From Streptomyces rubrogriseus (lineage in GTDB: Bacteria > Actinomycetota > Actinomycetes > Streptomycetales > Streptomycetaceae): 64,000 bases of DNA. Shown piece by piece: positions 25,944 to 34,469 of this stretch. The position numbers and the translations under genes were made by a program. The stretch covers positions 2,170,001-2,234,000 of the forward strand of contig NZ_CP116256.1 of assembly GCF_027947575.1 (NCBI RefSeq). The letters are read 5' to 3'. Every line of letters begins with the position of its first letter. The first letter of the stretch is position 1. A model generated the notes under the pieces. That model saw nothing but the letters and a program-made list of their open reading frames with translations, was not told the origin of the DNA and ran no database searches.

Positions 25944-26717
25944 TCAGAGCCTACGCGTCGCCAGTGTCAGCCGGTCCCGCGCGTCGAACAGGGCGTCCTT
26001 CACCATCTGTTCGTGCGCGGGCGTCAGCCGCGCCACCGGCACCGAGCAGCTGATCGCGTCCCGCGCGGGGGTGCGGTAGGGGACCGCCACGCCGAAGCAG
26101 CGCAGCCCCAGCGTGTTCTCCTCGCGGTCCACGGCGAAGCCCTGCTCCCGCACCAGGCGCAGCTCCTCGATGAGCTTCTCCCGGTCCGTGATGGTGTGCT
26201 CGGTCAGCGCGGGGAGGGTCTCCGGGAGCATCTTGCGCACCTGCTCGTCGGTGTACGTGCTCAGCAGCGCCTTGCCCAGCGAGGTCGAGTGCGCGGGCAG
26301 CCGGCGGCCGACCCGGGTGAACGGCCGCAGGTAGTGCTGGGACTGGCGGGTGGCCAGGTACACCACGTTCGTGCCGTCCAGGCGGGCGAGGTGGATGGTC
26401 TCCGTCGTGTCGTCGGAGAGCCGGTCCAGCGTCGGCCGCGCCGCCGCCACCACCTCGTCGCCGTCGATGTACGAGGTGCCGACCAGCAGCGCCCGTACGC
26501 CGATGCCGTACCGCGTGCCCGTGGCGTCCGTCTCCACCCAGCCCAGCTCCACCAGCGTGCGCAGCAGCATGTAGAGACTGGACTTCGGATACCCCACGGC
26601 CTCCTGGACCGACGCGAGGGAGTGCATACCGGGGCGCCCGGCGAAGTACTCGAGCAGCTCAACCGTCCGCACCGCGGACTTGACCTGCGCTCCGCCCCCC
26701 GTCTCGACAGCCGACAT
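25944..26717 (-). CDS. IclR-family transcriptional regulator
   Basis: 257 aa from ATG 26717 (GAAGGGGTCAAGG upstream). The frame is open to 26777, but that part covers the promoter region. N-terminal winged helix-turn-helix (about 12-75): AVRTVELLEYFAGRPGMHSLASVQEAVGYPKSSLYMLLRTL. The C-terminal IclR effector domain (about 90-250) includes SLGKALLSTY and DREENTLGLRCFGVAVP. It is divergent from the semialdehyde dehydrogenase across a 122-bp spacer with inverted repeats, so it most likely controls that gene in response to a sugar-acid or aromatic intermediate. Confidence 0.93.
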   Translation of the reverse strand: MSAVETGGGAQVKSAVRTVELLEYFAGRPGMHSLASVQEAVGYPKSSLYMLLRTLVELGWVETDATGTRYGIGVRALLVGTSYIDGDEVVAAARPTLDRLSDDTTETIHLARLDGTNVVYLATRQSQHYLRPFTRVGRRLPAHSTSLGKALLSTYTDEQVRKMLPETLPALTEHTITDREKLIEELRLVREQGFAVDREENTLGLRCFGVAVPYRTPARDAISCSVPVARLTPAHEQMVKDALFDARDRLTLATRRL

Positions 26718-26790
26718 CGACCTTGACCCCTTCGTTCGACGAGAAGCTGAAGATATAGTCTCGAACAGCGTATTCATCAGTAGAGACAGC

Positions 26791-26806
26791 GTTCAGTATA
26801 TCGAAC
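26791..26806. promoter_or_regulatory. Candidate IclR operator
   Basis: GTTC-AGTATATC-GAAC (26791-26806), an inverted repeat with 8-bp spacing, 34 bp ahead of the dehydrogenase start. It covers a possible -10 TATATC (26797-26802) with TTCATC 18 bp upstream (26773-26778). A further CGAAC arm at 26762-26766 faces GTTCG at 26734-26738. Binding here would block the dehydrogenase promoter. Confidence 0.45.
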
Positions 26807-26839
26807 AACTTCTGTGCAGAGCACGTGGAGGGACCCGCG

Positions 26840-28369
26840 GTGGCAGCAGCACCAGTCTGGAGTGTCGACCCCCGTACCGGGAAGCAGCGTGAACAGGTCG
26901 CCGTGGAAGCCACGGCCCAGGAGGTGGACGCCGCCGTCCGCGCCGCGCACGCCGCCCGGGACGCCCTCGCCGACCGCGCCGTCCGCGCGGCCTTCCTGCG
27001 GAGCGCCGCCGACGAGCTGAAGGCGGCCGAGAGCACCCTCGTCGAGGTGGCCGACGCGGAGACCGCCCTCGGCCCGGTCCGGCTCACCGGCGAACTCGCC
27101 CGCACCTGCTACCAGCTGCGGGCCTTCGCCGACATCGTCGACGAGGGCGAGTACCTCGGCGTGGTCGTCAACCACCCCGACGACACGGCCACCCCGCCCA
27201 TCCCCGACCTGCGCCGCTACAAGGTGCCGCTCGGCGTCGTCGCCGTCTACTCCGCCTCCAACTTCCCCTTCGCCTTCTCCGTCCCCGGCGGCGACACCGC
27301 GAGCGCGCTCGCGGCCGGCTGCCCGGTCGTCGTCAAGGCGCACCCCGACCACCCGGCCCTGTCCGAGCTGGTCGCCAAGGTGCTGCGCCGGGCCGCGGCC
27401 CGGCACGACGTCCCGGACGGGGTCCTCGGCCTGGTGCACGGCTTCGAGGCGGGCGTCGAGCTGATCAAGCACCCGCTGGTCGCCGCGGCGGGCTTCACGG
27501 GGTCGGTGCGCGGTGGCCGCGCGCTCTTCGACGCGGCGGCGGCGCGTCCGGTGCCGATCCCGTTCCACGGCGAGCTGGGCTCGCTGAACCCGGTCGTCGT
27601 CACGGAGGCGGCGGCCGTGGAGCGGGCGGAGGCGATCGGCGCGGGCCTGGCGGGCTCCATGACGCTGGGCGTCGGGCAGTTCTGCGTGAAGCCCGGTCTG
27701 GTGCTCGTGCCGGCCGGCGACGCCGGTGACGGCCTGGTCAAGTCGCTCACCGACAAGGTCAGCGCCACCGACGCCGGTGTGCTCCTCGACCACCGCATGC
27801 GGGACAACTTCGTCGCCGGCGTCGCCGAGCGCGCCGCGCTGTCCGACGTGGACTCCCCGGTGACGCCGGGCTCGGGCGGCGAGCACACCGTCAGCGCCGG
27901 GTTCCTCACGGTGCCGGCGGCGCGGCTGGCGGCGGAGGGCGAGCACGACCTGCTCCTGGAGGAGTGCTTCGGGCCAGTCACCGTGGTGGCCCGCTATCAG
28001 GACGAGGGTGAGGTCCGGGGGGTGCTGTCGCGTCTGCCGGGGAACCTGACGGCGACCGTGCAGCTCTCTGCCGAGGAAGTGGCGGGAGAGGGTGCCGGGG
28101 CGGCTCTCCTCGCGGAGGTGACGCCGTTGGCGGGGCGGGTGCTGGTCAACGGCTGGCCCACGGGTGTTGCCGTGGCGGCGGCTCAGCAGCACGGGGGGCC
28201 CTACCCGGCGACCACTTCGACGTCCACGTCGGTGGGGGGTACGGCCATCGAGCGGTGGCTGCGGCCGGTGGCTTATCAGGGGGTGCCGGAGGCGTTGCTG
28301 CCGGTGGAGTTGCGGGACGACAATCCGCTGGGGCTGCCTCGGCGGTTCAACGGGGTGCTGGAGCGGTAA
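26840..28369 (+). CDS. 2-oxoglutarate semialdehyde dehydrogenase (NADP+-type aldehyde dehydrogenase)
   Basis: 509 aa. GTG 26840 is preferred because GGAGGG sits 7 bp upstream; GTG 26825 would place that site inside the gene. ALDH superfamily: cofactor site SASNFPFAFSVPGGDTASALAAGCPVVVKAHPDHP (about 145-180), GFTGSVRGGRALFDAA, catalytic Glu in HGELGSLNP, and nucleophile Cys in GVGQFCVKPG. The FPFAFSVPGGDTASAL pattern is characteristic of the ketoglutaric semialdehyde dehydrogenase branch. It oxidises 2-oxoglutarate semialdehyde to 2-oxoglutarate, the common product of the KdgD and DapA-like enzymes at the window start. Confidence 0.88.
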   Translation: MAAAPVWSVDPRTGKQREQVAVEATAQEVDAAVRAAHAARDALADRAVRAAFLRSAADELKAAESTLVEVADAETALGPVRLTGELARTCYQLRAFADIVDEGEYLGVVVNHPDDTATPPIPDLRRYKVPLGVVAVYSASNFPFAFSVPGGDTASALAAGCPVVVKAHPDHPALSELVAKVLRRAAARHDVPDGVLGLVHGFEAGVELIKHPLVAAAGFTGSVRGGRALFDAAAARPVPIPFHGELGSLNPVVVTEAAAVERAEAIGAGLAGSMTLGVGQFCVKPGLVLVPAGDAGDGLVKSLTDKVSATDAGVLLDHRMRDNFVAGVAERAALSDVDSPVTPGSGGEHTVSAGFLTVPAARLAAEGEHDLLLEECFGPVTVVARYQDEGEVRGVLSRLPGNLTATVQLSAEEVAGEGAGAALLAEVTPLAGRVLVNGWPTGVAVAAAQQHGGPYPATTSTSTSVGGTAIERWLRPVAYQGVPEALLPVELRDDNPLGLPRRFNGVLER

Positions 28370-28375
28370 CGCCGT

Positions 28376-28475
28376 GGGGCGCGGGGTCGTGTGCGGTCCG
28401 ACGCGCCGTCGTGGCTTGTCGCGCCCGCGCGGCGGAGCCGCAAATCGACACCGCCCCGCGCCCCTTCAGGGCGTT
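28376..28475. repeat. Streptomyces dispersed intergenic element, second copy
   Basis: The 131-bp gap holds CGTGGCTTGTCGCGC, a GCGCGGCGGAGCCGC block, and CCCCGCGCCCCTTCAGGG. It shares the outer motifs with 15080-15150 but has an extra middle block. I know this composite from Streptomyces intergenic regions in general. It could end transcription of the dehydrogenase gene. Confidence 0.5.
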
Positions 28476-28500
28476 CCCCTGAGCCTGGGATGATCAGTCA

Positions 28501-29109
28501 ATGAATCTCGAAGTCGCCGAACTGCCCTTCACCCTCCGCCCCTATGGGCCCGACGGCCGTTGGTCCTACGCCGACGGTGTGCTCACCGGTGTCGCCGGGC
28601 CCCGGCAGGACCGGTTCGTGCCGCCGACCGGGGAGTCGTTGGAGTCCGTGTCCGACGCGCCCCGGTTGCTGGGGGCGCCCGACGGGGACTTTCAGCTGAT
28701 CGCGCGGGTCTCCGTCGGGTTCCGGGGCGCCTTCGACGCCGGGGTGCTCTACGTGCACGTGGGGGAGCGGGCCTGGGCCAAGCTGTGCCTGGAGTACTCC
28801 CCGGACCTGCCCACCGTCTGCACGGTGGTCACCCGGGGGCACTCCGACGACTGCAACTCCTTCACCGTGGAGGGCGACTCCGTCTGGTTCCGGGTCAGCC
28901 GGAAGGGACGGGCCTTCGCCTTCCACGCCTCCCTCGACGGGGAGCGCTGGACCTTCGTACGGCTCTTCACACTGGGCGACGAGGAGGAGACCGGCTCCGC
29001 CCTGGTCGGCTTCCTGGCGCAGGCGCCGACGGGGGAGGGTTGCACCGTGACGTACGACCACCTGGAGTTCCGGCCGGCCTGGCCGGAGGATCTGCGGGAC
29101 GGCAGCTGA
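28501..29109 (+). CDS. DUF1349 family protein
   Basis: 202 aa. Concanavalin-like beta-sandwich of the DUF1349 (YwoB/regulation-like) family: DFQLIARVSVGFRGAFDAGVLYVHVGERAWAKLCLEYSPD, then DDCNSFTVEGDSVWFRVSRKGRAFAFHASLDGERWTFVRLF, and FLAQAPTGEGCTVTYDHLEF. No signal peptide, hence cytoplasmic. Members often appear beside sugar-metabolism genes and may bind carbohydrate; the role is not known. It stands alone between the dehydrogenase and a DsbA-like gene. Confidence 0.85.
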   Translation: MNLEVAELPFTLRPYGPDGRWSYADGVLTGVAGPRQDRFVPPTGESLESVSDAPRLLGAPDGDFQLIARVSVGFRGAFDAGVLYVHVGERAWAKLCLEYSPDLPTVCTVVTRGHSDDCNSFTVEGDSVWFRVSRKGRAFAFHASLDGERWTFVRLFTLGDEEETGSALVGFLAQAPTGEGCTVTYDHLEFRPAWPEDLRDGS

Positions 29110-29201
29110 GCGCGGGGCGGGAATGCGAACGGCTGCTTGAACGTTCACGTACGCGGCGGAGAGGGCCTCCGCCGCCGTACGACCTGGAGAAGAGCCGAGA
29201 C

Positions 29202-29915
29202 ATGCGCGTCGAGATCTGGAGCGACATCGCCTGCCCCTGGTGCTACGTGGGCAAGGCCCGCTTCGAGAAGGCGCTCGCGGCCTTCCCGCACCGGGACGGC
29301 GTCGAGGTGGTCCACCGTTCGTTCGAACTGGACCCCGGGCGGGCCAAGGGCGACGTGCAGCCGGTGCTGACCATGCTCACCGCCAAGTACGGCATGAGCG
29401 AGGCGCAGGCGCAGGCCGGTGAGGACAACCTCGGGGCGCAGGCCGCCGCCGAGGGCCTGGACTACCGCACCCGGGACCGCGACCACGGCAGCACCTTCGA
29501 CCTGCACCGCCTGCTGCACCTGGCCAAGGAGCGGGGACGGCACGAGGCGCTCCTCGACGCCTTCTACCGGGGCAACTTCGCCGAAGAGCGCTCCGTGTTC
29601 AACGACGACGAGCGACTCGTGGAGCTGGCCGCCGGCGCCGGGCTGGACGCCGAGGAGGTCCGCGCGGTGCTCGCCGACCCCGCCGCCTACGCCGACGAGG
29701 TGCGCGCCGACGAGCGCGAGGCCGCCCAGCTCGGCGCCACCGGGGTGCCGTTCTTCGTGCTCGACCGGGCCTACGGAGTCTCGGGAGCCCAGCCCGCCGA
29801 GGTCTTCGCCCAGGCGCTGACCCAGGCGTGGGGCGAGCGCACGCCGCTGAAGCTGATCGACGACGGCGGCGCCGAGGCCTGCGGCCCGGACGGGTGCGCG
29901 GTCCCCGGCAACTGA
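29202..29915 (+). CDS. DsbA/FrnE-family thiol oxidoreductase
   Basis: 237 aa from ATG 29202 (GGAGAAGAG upstream). Thioredoxin fold with active site CPWC (residues 10-13, IACPWCYVGKARFEKAL), a helical insertion, and the cis-Pro loop GATGVPFFVLDRAYGVSGAQP. It is the cytoplasmic FrnE type rather than secreted DsbA, since no signal is visible. The C-terminal CGPDGCAVP adds two cysteines seen in several actinobacterial members. Probably a disulfide reductase/isomerase in oxidative stress, or an aromatic-compound isomerase relative. Confidence 0.9.
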   Translation: MRVEIWSDIACPWCYVGKARFEKALAAFPHRDGVEVVHRSFELDPGRAKGDVQPVLTMLTAKYGMSEAQAQAGEDNLGAQAAAEGLDYRTRDRDHGSTFDLHRLLHLAKERGRHEALLDAFYRGNFAEERSVFNDDERLVELAAGAGLDAEEVRAVLADPAAYADEVRADEREAAQLGATGVPFFVLDRAYGVSGAQPAEVFAQALTQAWGERTPLKLIDDGGAEACGPDGCAVPGN

Positions 29916-29959
29916 AGCGGCAGGTCGGGACGGACTCATAAGCGTCCCTTGGAGGTATC

Positions 29960-29973
29960 GCGTAGAAATACGC
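29960..29973 (+). promoter_or_regulatory. Inverted repeat with -10-like sequence before the class-V aminotransferase gene
   Basis: GCGTA-GAAA-TACGC is a perfect 5-bp inverted repeat containing TAGAAA (29963-29968). If that is a -10 box, transcription would start at about 29975, exactly at an in-frame ATG, giving a leaderless mRNA. No good -35 is seen. Confidence 0.3.
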
Positions 29974-30010
29974 AATGGACGGGGAGGTCACGGGGCCGCA
30001 CAGTGGTGCC

Positions 30011-31069
30011 ATGGAGAGCTTCGAGAACCTCGTCCGCACCGAGTTCGCCCCGAAGACCACGTATCTGAACACCGCCAGCACCGGCCTGCTCCCCGCCCGG
30101 ACCCTCGCGGCCATGCGCGACGCGGCGGCCTCAGCGGCGGAGGGGCAGCCGCTCGACATGTTCGCCGACGTCGAGGCGTCCCGGGCCGCGTACGCCCGCC
30201 TCGTGGGGGTGCCCGCCACCCGGGTCGCGACCGGCGCGTCCGTGGCCACGTTCAGCGGGCTCGTCGCCGCGTCGCTGCCCCCGGGAGCCGAAGTGCTCAC
30301 CGCTGAGGCCGACTTCAGCTCCCTGGTGAACCCGCTGTACACGCGCGGCGACCTGAAGGTGCGCAGTGTGCCGCTGGAACGGCTGGCCGAGTCGGTGGGA
30401 CCGGACACCGCGCTCGTCGCGGTCAGTTCCGTGCAGTCCGCCGACGGGCGGCTCGCCGACCTCGCCGCGCTGCGGGACGCCGCCCGGGCGCACGGGGCGC
30501 GGACGCTGATCGACGCCTCGCAGTCGAACGGGTGGCTGCCGCTGGCCGCCGGCGACTTCGACTTCGTGGCCGCCGTCGCCTACAAGTGGGTCCTGTGCCC
30601 GCGCGGCGTCGCCTTCCTCGTCGTACCGGAGGATCTGGGGGCGGCGGCCGGGCTGACACCGCTGTTCGCCGGGTGGGCGTCCGGTGAGCACCCCTGGGAC
30701 AGCTGCTACGGCCCCGTCGAGGAACTCGCGCACTCCGCCCGGCGGTTCGACGAGAGCCCCGCCCTGTTCTCCTACACCGGCGCCCGGCACTCCCTGGCCC
30801 TGATCGAGGAACTGGGCGTCGACGCGGTGCACGCCCACGACACCGGGCTCGCCGACCGGTTCCGTGCCGGGGTGCGCTCGCTGGGCCACCAGCCGGTGGA
30901 CGCGCCGGGCTCCGCGATCGTGTCCGTGCCGGGGCTCGGACACCGGCAGGGCGAGCTGGGCGAGGCCGGCGTCCAGGTCTCGGACCGGGCGGGCAATCTG
31001 CGGGCCGCCTTCCACGTGTACAACACCGCGGCCGACGTGGACCGGCTGCTCGACGTGCTGGCGGGCTGA
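30011..31069 (+). CDS. PLP-dependent class-V aminotransferase-fold protein (cysteine desulfurase-like)
   Basis: 352 aa from ATG 30011 (MESFENLVRTEFAPKTTYLNTASTG); an earlier ATG at 29975 would add 12 residues and would be right if the mRNA is leaderless. The PLP-fold pattern is clear: TYLNTASTGLLP near the N-terminus, TLIDASQSNGWLPL (cofactor Asp), and the Schiff-base lysine in AVAYKWVLCPRG (near residue 200). The substrate is unknown; isopenicillin-epimerase-like or desulfurase-like members share these marks. It is followed by a strong bidirectional terminator. Confidence 0.86.
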   Translation: MESFENLVRTEFAPKTTYLNTASTGLLPARTLAAMRDAAASAAEGQPLDMFADVEASRAAYARLVGVPATRVATGASVATFSGLVAASLPPGAEVLTAEADFSSLVNPLYTRGDLKVRSVPLERLAESVGPDTALVAVSSVQSADGRLADLAALRDAARAHGARTLIDASQSNGWLPLAAGDFDFVAAVAYKWVLCPRGVAFLVVPEDLGAAAGLTPLFAGWASGEHPWDSCYGPVEELAHSARRFDESPALFSYTGARHSLALIEELGVDAVHAHDTGLADRFRAGVRSLGHQPVDAPGSAIVSVPGLGHRQGELGEAGVQVSDRAGNLRAAFHVYNTAADVDRLLDVLAG

Positions 31070-31094
31070 CCCGGCGGGGGCGGGAGGAGAATAC

Positions 31095-31136
31095 CGGGCA
31101 GGGGCCTCCCGTCCCACACGAGGAGGCCCCTGCCCG
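31095..31136. terminator. Bidirectional terminator between convergent genes
   Basis: CGGGCAGGGGCCTCC (31095-31109) pairs perfectly with GGAGGCCCCTGCCCG (31122-31136), giving a 15-bp stem with a 12-nt loop. It sits between the plus-strand aminotransferase stop (31069) and the minus-strand ectD stop (31152), so it can end both transcripts. Confidence 0.85.
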
Positions 31137-31151
31137 AGTCTCAGACGCGAG

Positions 31152-32051
31152 TCACTTCACCGGGGTGAAGTCCCGCGCGCCGATGAACTCCGGCCGCCGG
31201 ATCGGAGCCGCGAACGGCTCGACCGCCGTGTTCTCCACGCTGTTGAACACGATGAACACGTTGCTGCGCGGGAACGGCGTGATGTTGTCGCCCGACCCGT
31301 GCATGCAGTTGCAGTCGAACCAGGTCGCCGAACCGGCCTTGCCGGTGAACAGCTTGATGCCGTACTCCGAGGCCATCTTCGTCAGGCCCTCGTCGGACGG
31401 CGTCCCCGCGTCCTGCATCTGCAGGGACTTCTTGTAGTTGTCCTTCGGCGTGGCCCCCGCGCACCCGAGGAACGTCTTGTGCGACCCCGGCATGATCATC
31501 AGACCGCCGTTGGTGTCGTAGTTCTCGGTGAGCGCGATCGAGACCGAGATCGTGCGCATGTTGGGCAGGCCGTCCTCGGCGTGCCAGGTCTCGAAGTCCG
31601 AGTGCCAGTAGAAACCGCTGGCCCCGAAGCCCGGCTTGACGTTGATCCGAGACTGGTGGACGTACACGTCCGAGCCGAGGATCTGCCGCGCCCGTCCGAC
31701 CACGCGCTCGTCGCGCACCAGCTTGGCGAAGACCTCACTGATCTTGTGCACCTCGAAGACCGACCGGATCTCCTTGGACTGCGGCTCGACGATCGAGCGC
31801 TCGTCCGCGCGGATGGCCGGGTCGGTGGTGAGGCGCTCCAGCTCGCGCTGGTACTCGCCGACCTCGTCCGGGGTGATCAGCTGGTCGATGGCGAGGAAGC
31901 CGTCGCGGTCCAGCGCCTGGAGGTCGCCCGCCGAGACGGGGCCGGGCGCGTCCGGGGAGCCCCAGACGACCGGGTCCTGCCGAGGGGTAGCCACTTCGGT
32001 GGCGCCGCGGGTGGGATAGAGATCGGTGACGTTCGTGGTCGTGGTGGTCAC
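31152..32051 (-). CDS. ectD: Ectoine 5-hydroxylase
   Basis: 299 aa. Fe(II)/2-oxoglutarate dioxygenase: iron ligands in FYWHSDFETWH (H-x-D) and the distal His in CNCMHGSGDN; the family signature MPGSHKTFLG and F..HSDFETWHxEDGMP-like text are evident. It converts ectoine to 5-hydroxyectoine for osmotic and heat protection. Last gene of the ectABCD operon, 6 bp after ectC. ATG at 32051 with GTGTGAGTCACC before it. Length is normal for EctD (about 300). Confidence 0.97.
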   Translation of the reverse strand: MTTTTTNVTDLYPTRGATEVATPRQDPVVWGSPDAPGPVSAGDLQALDRDGFLAIDQLITPDEVGEYQRELERLTTDPAIRADERSIVEPQSKEIRSVFEVHKISEVFAKLVRDERVVGRARQILGSDVYVHQSRINVKPGFGASGFYWHSDFETWHAEDGLPNMRTISVSIALTENYDTNGGLMIMPGSHKTFLGCAGATPKDNYKKSLQMQDAGTPSDEGLTKMASEYGIKLFTGKAGSATWFDCNCMHGSGDNITPFPRSNVFIVFNSVENTAVEPFAAPIRRPEFIGARDFTPVK

Positions 32052-32057
32052 GGTGAC

Positions 32058-32456
32058 TCACACCTCCTCGGTGAGCAGCGGGTAGACGCCGTTCTCGTCG
32101 TGATCCTCCCGTCCGGTGACGGGCGGGTTGAAGACACAGATGCAGTGGAAGTCCTCCTTGACCTTGAGCGTGTGCCGCTCGTGGCCGTCGAGGAGATACA
32201 TCGTGCCCGGCGTGATGTGGTACGTCTTCCCCGTCTCGCGGTCGGTCAACTCGGCGTCGCCCTTGGTGCAGACGACGGCCTCGATGTGGTTGGCGTACCA
32301 CATCGACGTCTCCGTACCCGCGTACAGGATCGTCTCGTGGACGGAGAAGCCGACCTTCTCCTTGGCGAGGACGATCCGGGTGCTTTCCCAGGTGCCGGAC
32401 GCGCTCTTCACGTGCCGGTCGGTGCCTTCGAACTCCTTGAACGATCGGACGATCAC
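32058..32456 (-). CDS. ectC: L-ectoine synthase
   Basis: 132 aa, GTG start at 32456 preceded by TAGGAGGCATCGCAACAC. Cupin-fold enzyme: [26 protein letters not shown]-terminus, metal/substrate region in [18 protein letters not shown], then [15 protein letters not shown] and [23 protein letters not shown], all diagnostic of EctC. It cyclises N-gamma-acetyldiaminobutyrate to ectoine. Separated from ectB by 98 bp that contain a strong hairpin, which could tune its level relative to ectA/ectB. Confidence 0.97.
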
Positions 32457-32496
32457 GGTGTTGCGATGCCTCCTAGGTGAGGGTGTGCAATGGTCC

Positions 32497-32531
32497 CCGG
32501 CGCCTTCGGCCGCGCGGGCCGAAGGCGCCGG
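32497..32531 (-). terminator. Strong hairpin between ectB and ectC
   Basis: CCGGCGCCTTCGGCC (32497-32511) pairs perfectly with GGCCGAAGGCGCCGG (32517-32531): 15-bp stem, 5-nt loop. It lies inside the ectABCD operon, 24 bp after the ectB stop. Either a partial terminator or an mRNA-stability element at the ectB 3' end. Confidence 0.6.
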
Positions 32532-32554
32532 AAGTACGGGTGGGGCCGTGCGGG

Positions 32555-33826
32555 TCAGGCCGTTTCGCGCACGGCCCGGGCCAGGGTCTTCATGCCCTCG
32601 TCCAGCTCGTCGGGCGTGATGGTGAGCGCCGGCAGCAGCTTGACGACCTCGCTCTCGGGGCCGGAGGTCTCGATTAGCAGCCCCAGCTCGAAGGCGCGCT
32701 TGGCGACCCGGCCCGCGCGGTCCTTGTCGTGGAACTCCAGGCCCCAGACCAGGCCGCGGCCGCGGTACTCCTTGACGTCGGCGAGGTTCTCCTCGGTGAT
32801 GGCGATCATGTGCTGCTCGACCTGCTCGCCGCGCTTGCGGGTCTGCTTCTCCATCGCCGACCCGTCGGCCCAGTACGCCTCCAGGGTGGCGGTCGCCGTG
32901 ACGAAGGCCGGGTTGTTGCCGCGGAAGGTGCCGTTGTGCTCGCCCGGCTCCCAGACGTCCAGCTCCGGCTTGAACAGGGTCAGCGCCATCGGCATGCCGT
33001 AGCCGCTGATGGACTTGGAGACGGTGACGATGTCCGGCGTGATGCCCGCCTCCTCGAAGGAGAAGAAGGCGCCGGTACGGCCGCAGCCCATCTGGATGTC
33101 GTCGACGATGAGCAGCATGTCCTGGCGCTCGCACAGGTCGGCCAGGGCACGCAGCCACTCGGCCCGGGCGACGTTGATGCCGCCCTCGCCCTGCACCGTC
33201 TCGACGATCACGGCGGCCGGCTTGTTCAGGCCGGAGCCCTGGTCCTCGAGCAGCCGCTCGAACCAGATGAAGTCCTCGACGGTGCCGTCGAAGTAGTTGT
33301 CGAACGGCATGGGCGTGCCGTGCACCAGCGGGATGCCGGCGCCGGCCCGCTTGAAGGCGTTGCCGGTCACCGCGAGGGAGCCCAGCGACATGCCGTGGAA
33401 GGCGTTGGTGAAGGACACGATCGACTCGCGCCCCTTCACCTTGCGCGCCAGCTTGAGCGCGGACTCGACGGCGTTGGTGCCCGTCGGGCCCGGGAACATG
33501 ACCTTGTACGGCAGGTCGCGGGGCCGCAGGATGGTGTTCTGGAACGTCTCCAGGAAGCGGCGCTTGGCGGTCGTCGACATGTCGAGCCCGTGCGTGACGC
33601 CGTCCCGCTCCAGGTAGTCGATCAGCGCGCGTTTCAGGACCGCGTTGTTGTGCCCGTAGTTGAGCGAGCCCGCTCCGGCGAAGAAGTCGAGGTACTCGTG
33701 GCCGTCCTCGTCGTACATGCGGCTGCCGACCGCACGGTCGAAGACGGTGGGCCAGCCGCGGCAGTAGCTGCGCACCTCGGACTCGACGGTCTCGAAGACG
33801 CTGAGGTCGGGCTGGGTGATGGTCAC
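32555..33826 (-). CDS. ectB: Diaminobutyrate--2-oxoglutarate transaminase
   Basis: 423 aa from GTG 33826 (GAGGAGCGATTCGTC upstream). The longer open frame into ectA is a shadow. Class-III PLP aminotransferase: [59 protein letters not shown] and PLP-lysine in [14 protein letters not shown]. It makes L-2,4-diaminobutyrate from aspartate semialdehyde, the first committed step of ectoine synthesis. Length matches EctB exactly. Confidence 0.97.
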   Translation of the reverse strand: MTITQPDLSVFETVESEVRSYCRGWPTVFDRAVGSRMYDEDGHEYLDFFAGAGSLNYGHNNAVLKRALIDYLERDGVTHGLDMSTTAKRRFLETFQNTILRPRDLPYKVMFPGPTGTNAVESALKLARKVKGRESIVSFTNAFHGMSLGSLAVTGNAFKRAGAGIPLVHGTPMPFDNYFDGTVEDFIWFERLLEDQGSGLNKPAAVIVETVQGEGGINVARAEWLRALADLCERQDMLLIVDDIQMGCGRTGAFFSFEEAGITPDIVTVSKSISGYGMPMALTLFKPELDVWEPGEHNGTFRGNNPAFVTATATLEAYWADGSAMEKQTRKRGEQVEQHMIAITEENLADVKEYRGRGLVWGLEFHDKDRAGRVAKRAFELGLLIETSGPESEVVKLLPALTITPDELDEGMKTLARAVRETA

Positions 33827-33925
33827 GACGAATCGCTCCTCGTGGGGTGAGGGTGGGAGAGGAAGGTCGTACGGGTCCGGTGGGACCTGTCGTGGTCCCG
33901 GCCGGGAAGTCTGGGGGCCGGACCG

Positions 33926-33942
33926 GTCGGGGGTGCCCCGAC
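33926..33942 (-). promoter_or_regulatory. Short hairpin between ectA and ectB
   Basis: GTCGGGG-GTG-CCCCGAC, a perfect 7-bp stem, in the 130-bp ectA-ectB spacer just after the ectA stop. Probably a 3'-end stabiliser or weak attenuator; small and GC-rich. Confidence 0.4.
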
Positions 33943-33956
33943 GGCTCGGCGAGGGG

Positions 33957-34469
33957 TCAGCCGCCGGCGGACAGGGGGCCGATGCGGTACAGGACCTCGG
34001 GCTCGTGGGGCCCGTCGGGGAACACCGCCGTGTCGAACAGGACTTCGCGCTCAAGCCGGGCGCCGCGGCGCTCGGCGAACGAGGTGAACAGTCGTTGGGA
34101 CGCCGTGTTGTCGGGAGAGATCGTTGTCTCCAGGATGGTGATCCCGCGTTCGCGGGCCACCCGGTCCGCCAGTCCGTCGACCAGCGTTGCCGCGAGCCCA
34201 CGACCACGGTACGTCCCGTCCACCGCCACCTGCCACACGAGCAGGGTGTCGGGACTGTCCGGCCGTACGTATCCGGTGATGAAGCCGACCGGCACGCCGT
34301 GCCCGTCGCGGACGACGGCCGAGGTGGAGGCGAAGTCCCGGCACCAGAGCAGGTAGCTGTACGAGGAGTTCAGGTCGAGGACCTCGGAATCCCTCGCTAT
34401 CCGCCACAGGGCGGCGCCGTCGGCCACTCTCGGACGATCGATTTGCAGGTCTGCTTGCGCGGCAGTCAT
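33957..34469 (-). CDS. ectA: L-2,4-diaminobutyrate acetyltransferase
   Basis: 170 aa from ATG 34469; the frame stays open to 34625 but the upstream part is AT-rich leader. GNAT fold of the EctA type: DGAALWRIARDSEVLDLNSSYSYLLWCRDFASTSAV, acetyl-CoA loop in WQVAVDGTYRGRGLAATLVDGL, then TTISPDNTASQRLFTSFA. It acetylates diaminobutyrate in ectoine synthesis. No strong Shine-Dalgarno is visible; TAAATT lies 14 bp before the ATG, which would suit a near-leaderless mRNA. First gene of the operon. Confidence 0.96.
   Translation of the reverse strand: MTAAQADLQIDRPRVADGAALWRIARDSEVLDLNSSYSYLLWCRDFASTSAVVRDGHGVPVGFITGYVRPDSPDTLLVWQVAVDGTYRGRGLAATLVDGLADRVARERGITILETTISPDNTASQRLFTSFAERRGARLEREVLFDTAVFPDGPHEPEVLYRIGPLSAGG

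Noticed and set aside
29138..29147. TGAACGTTCA palindrome before the DsbA-like gene
   Set aside because: Ten bases only, with no second copy and no regulator nearby; it may be chance.
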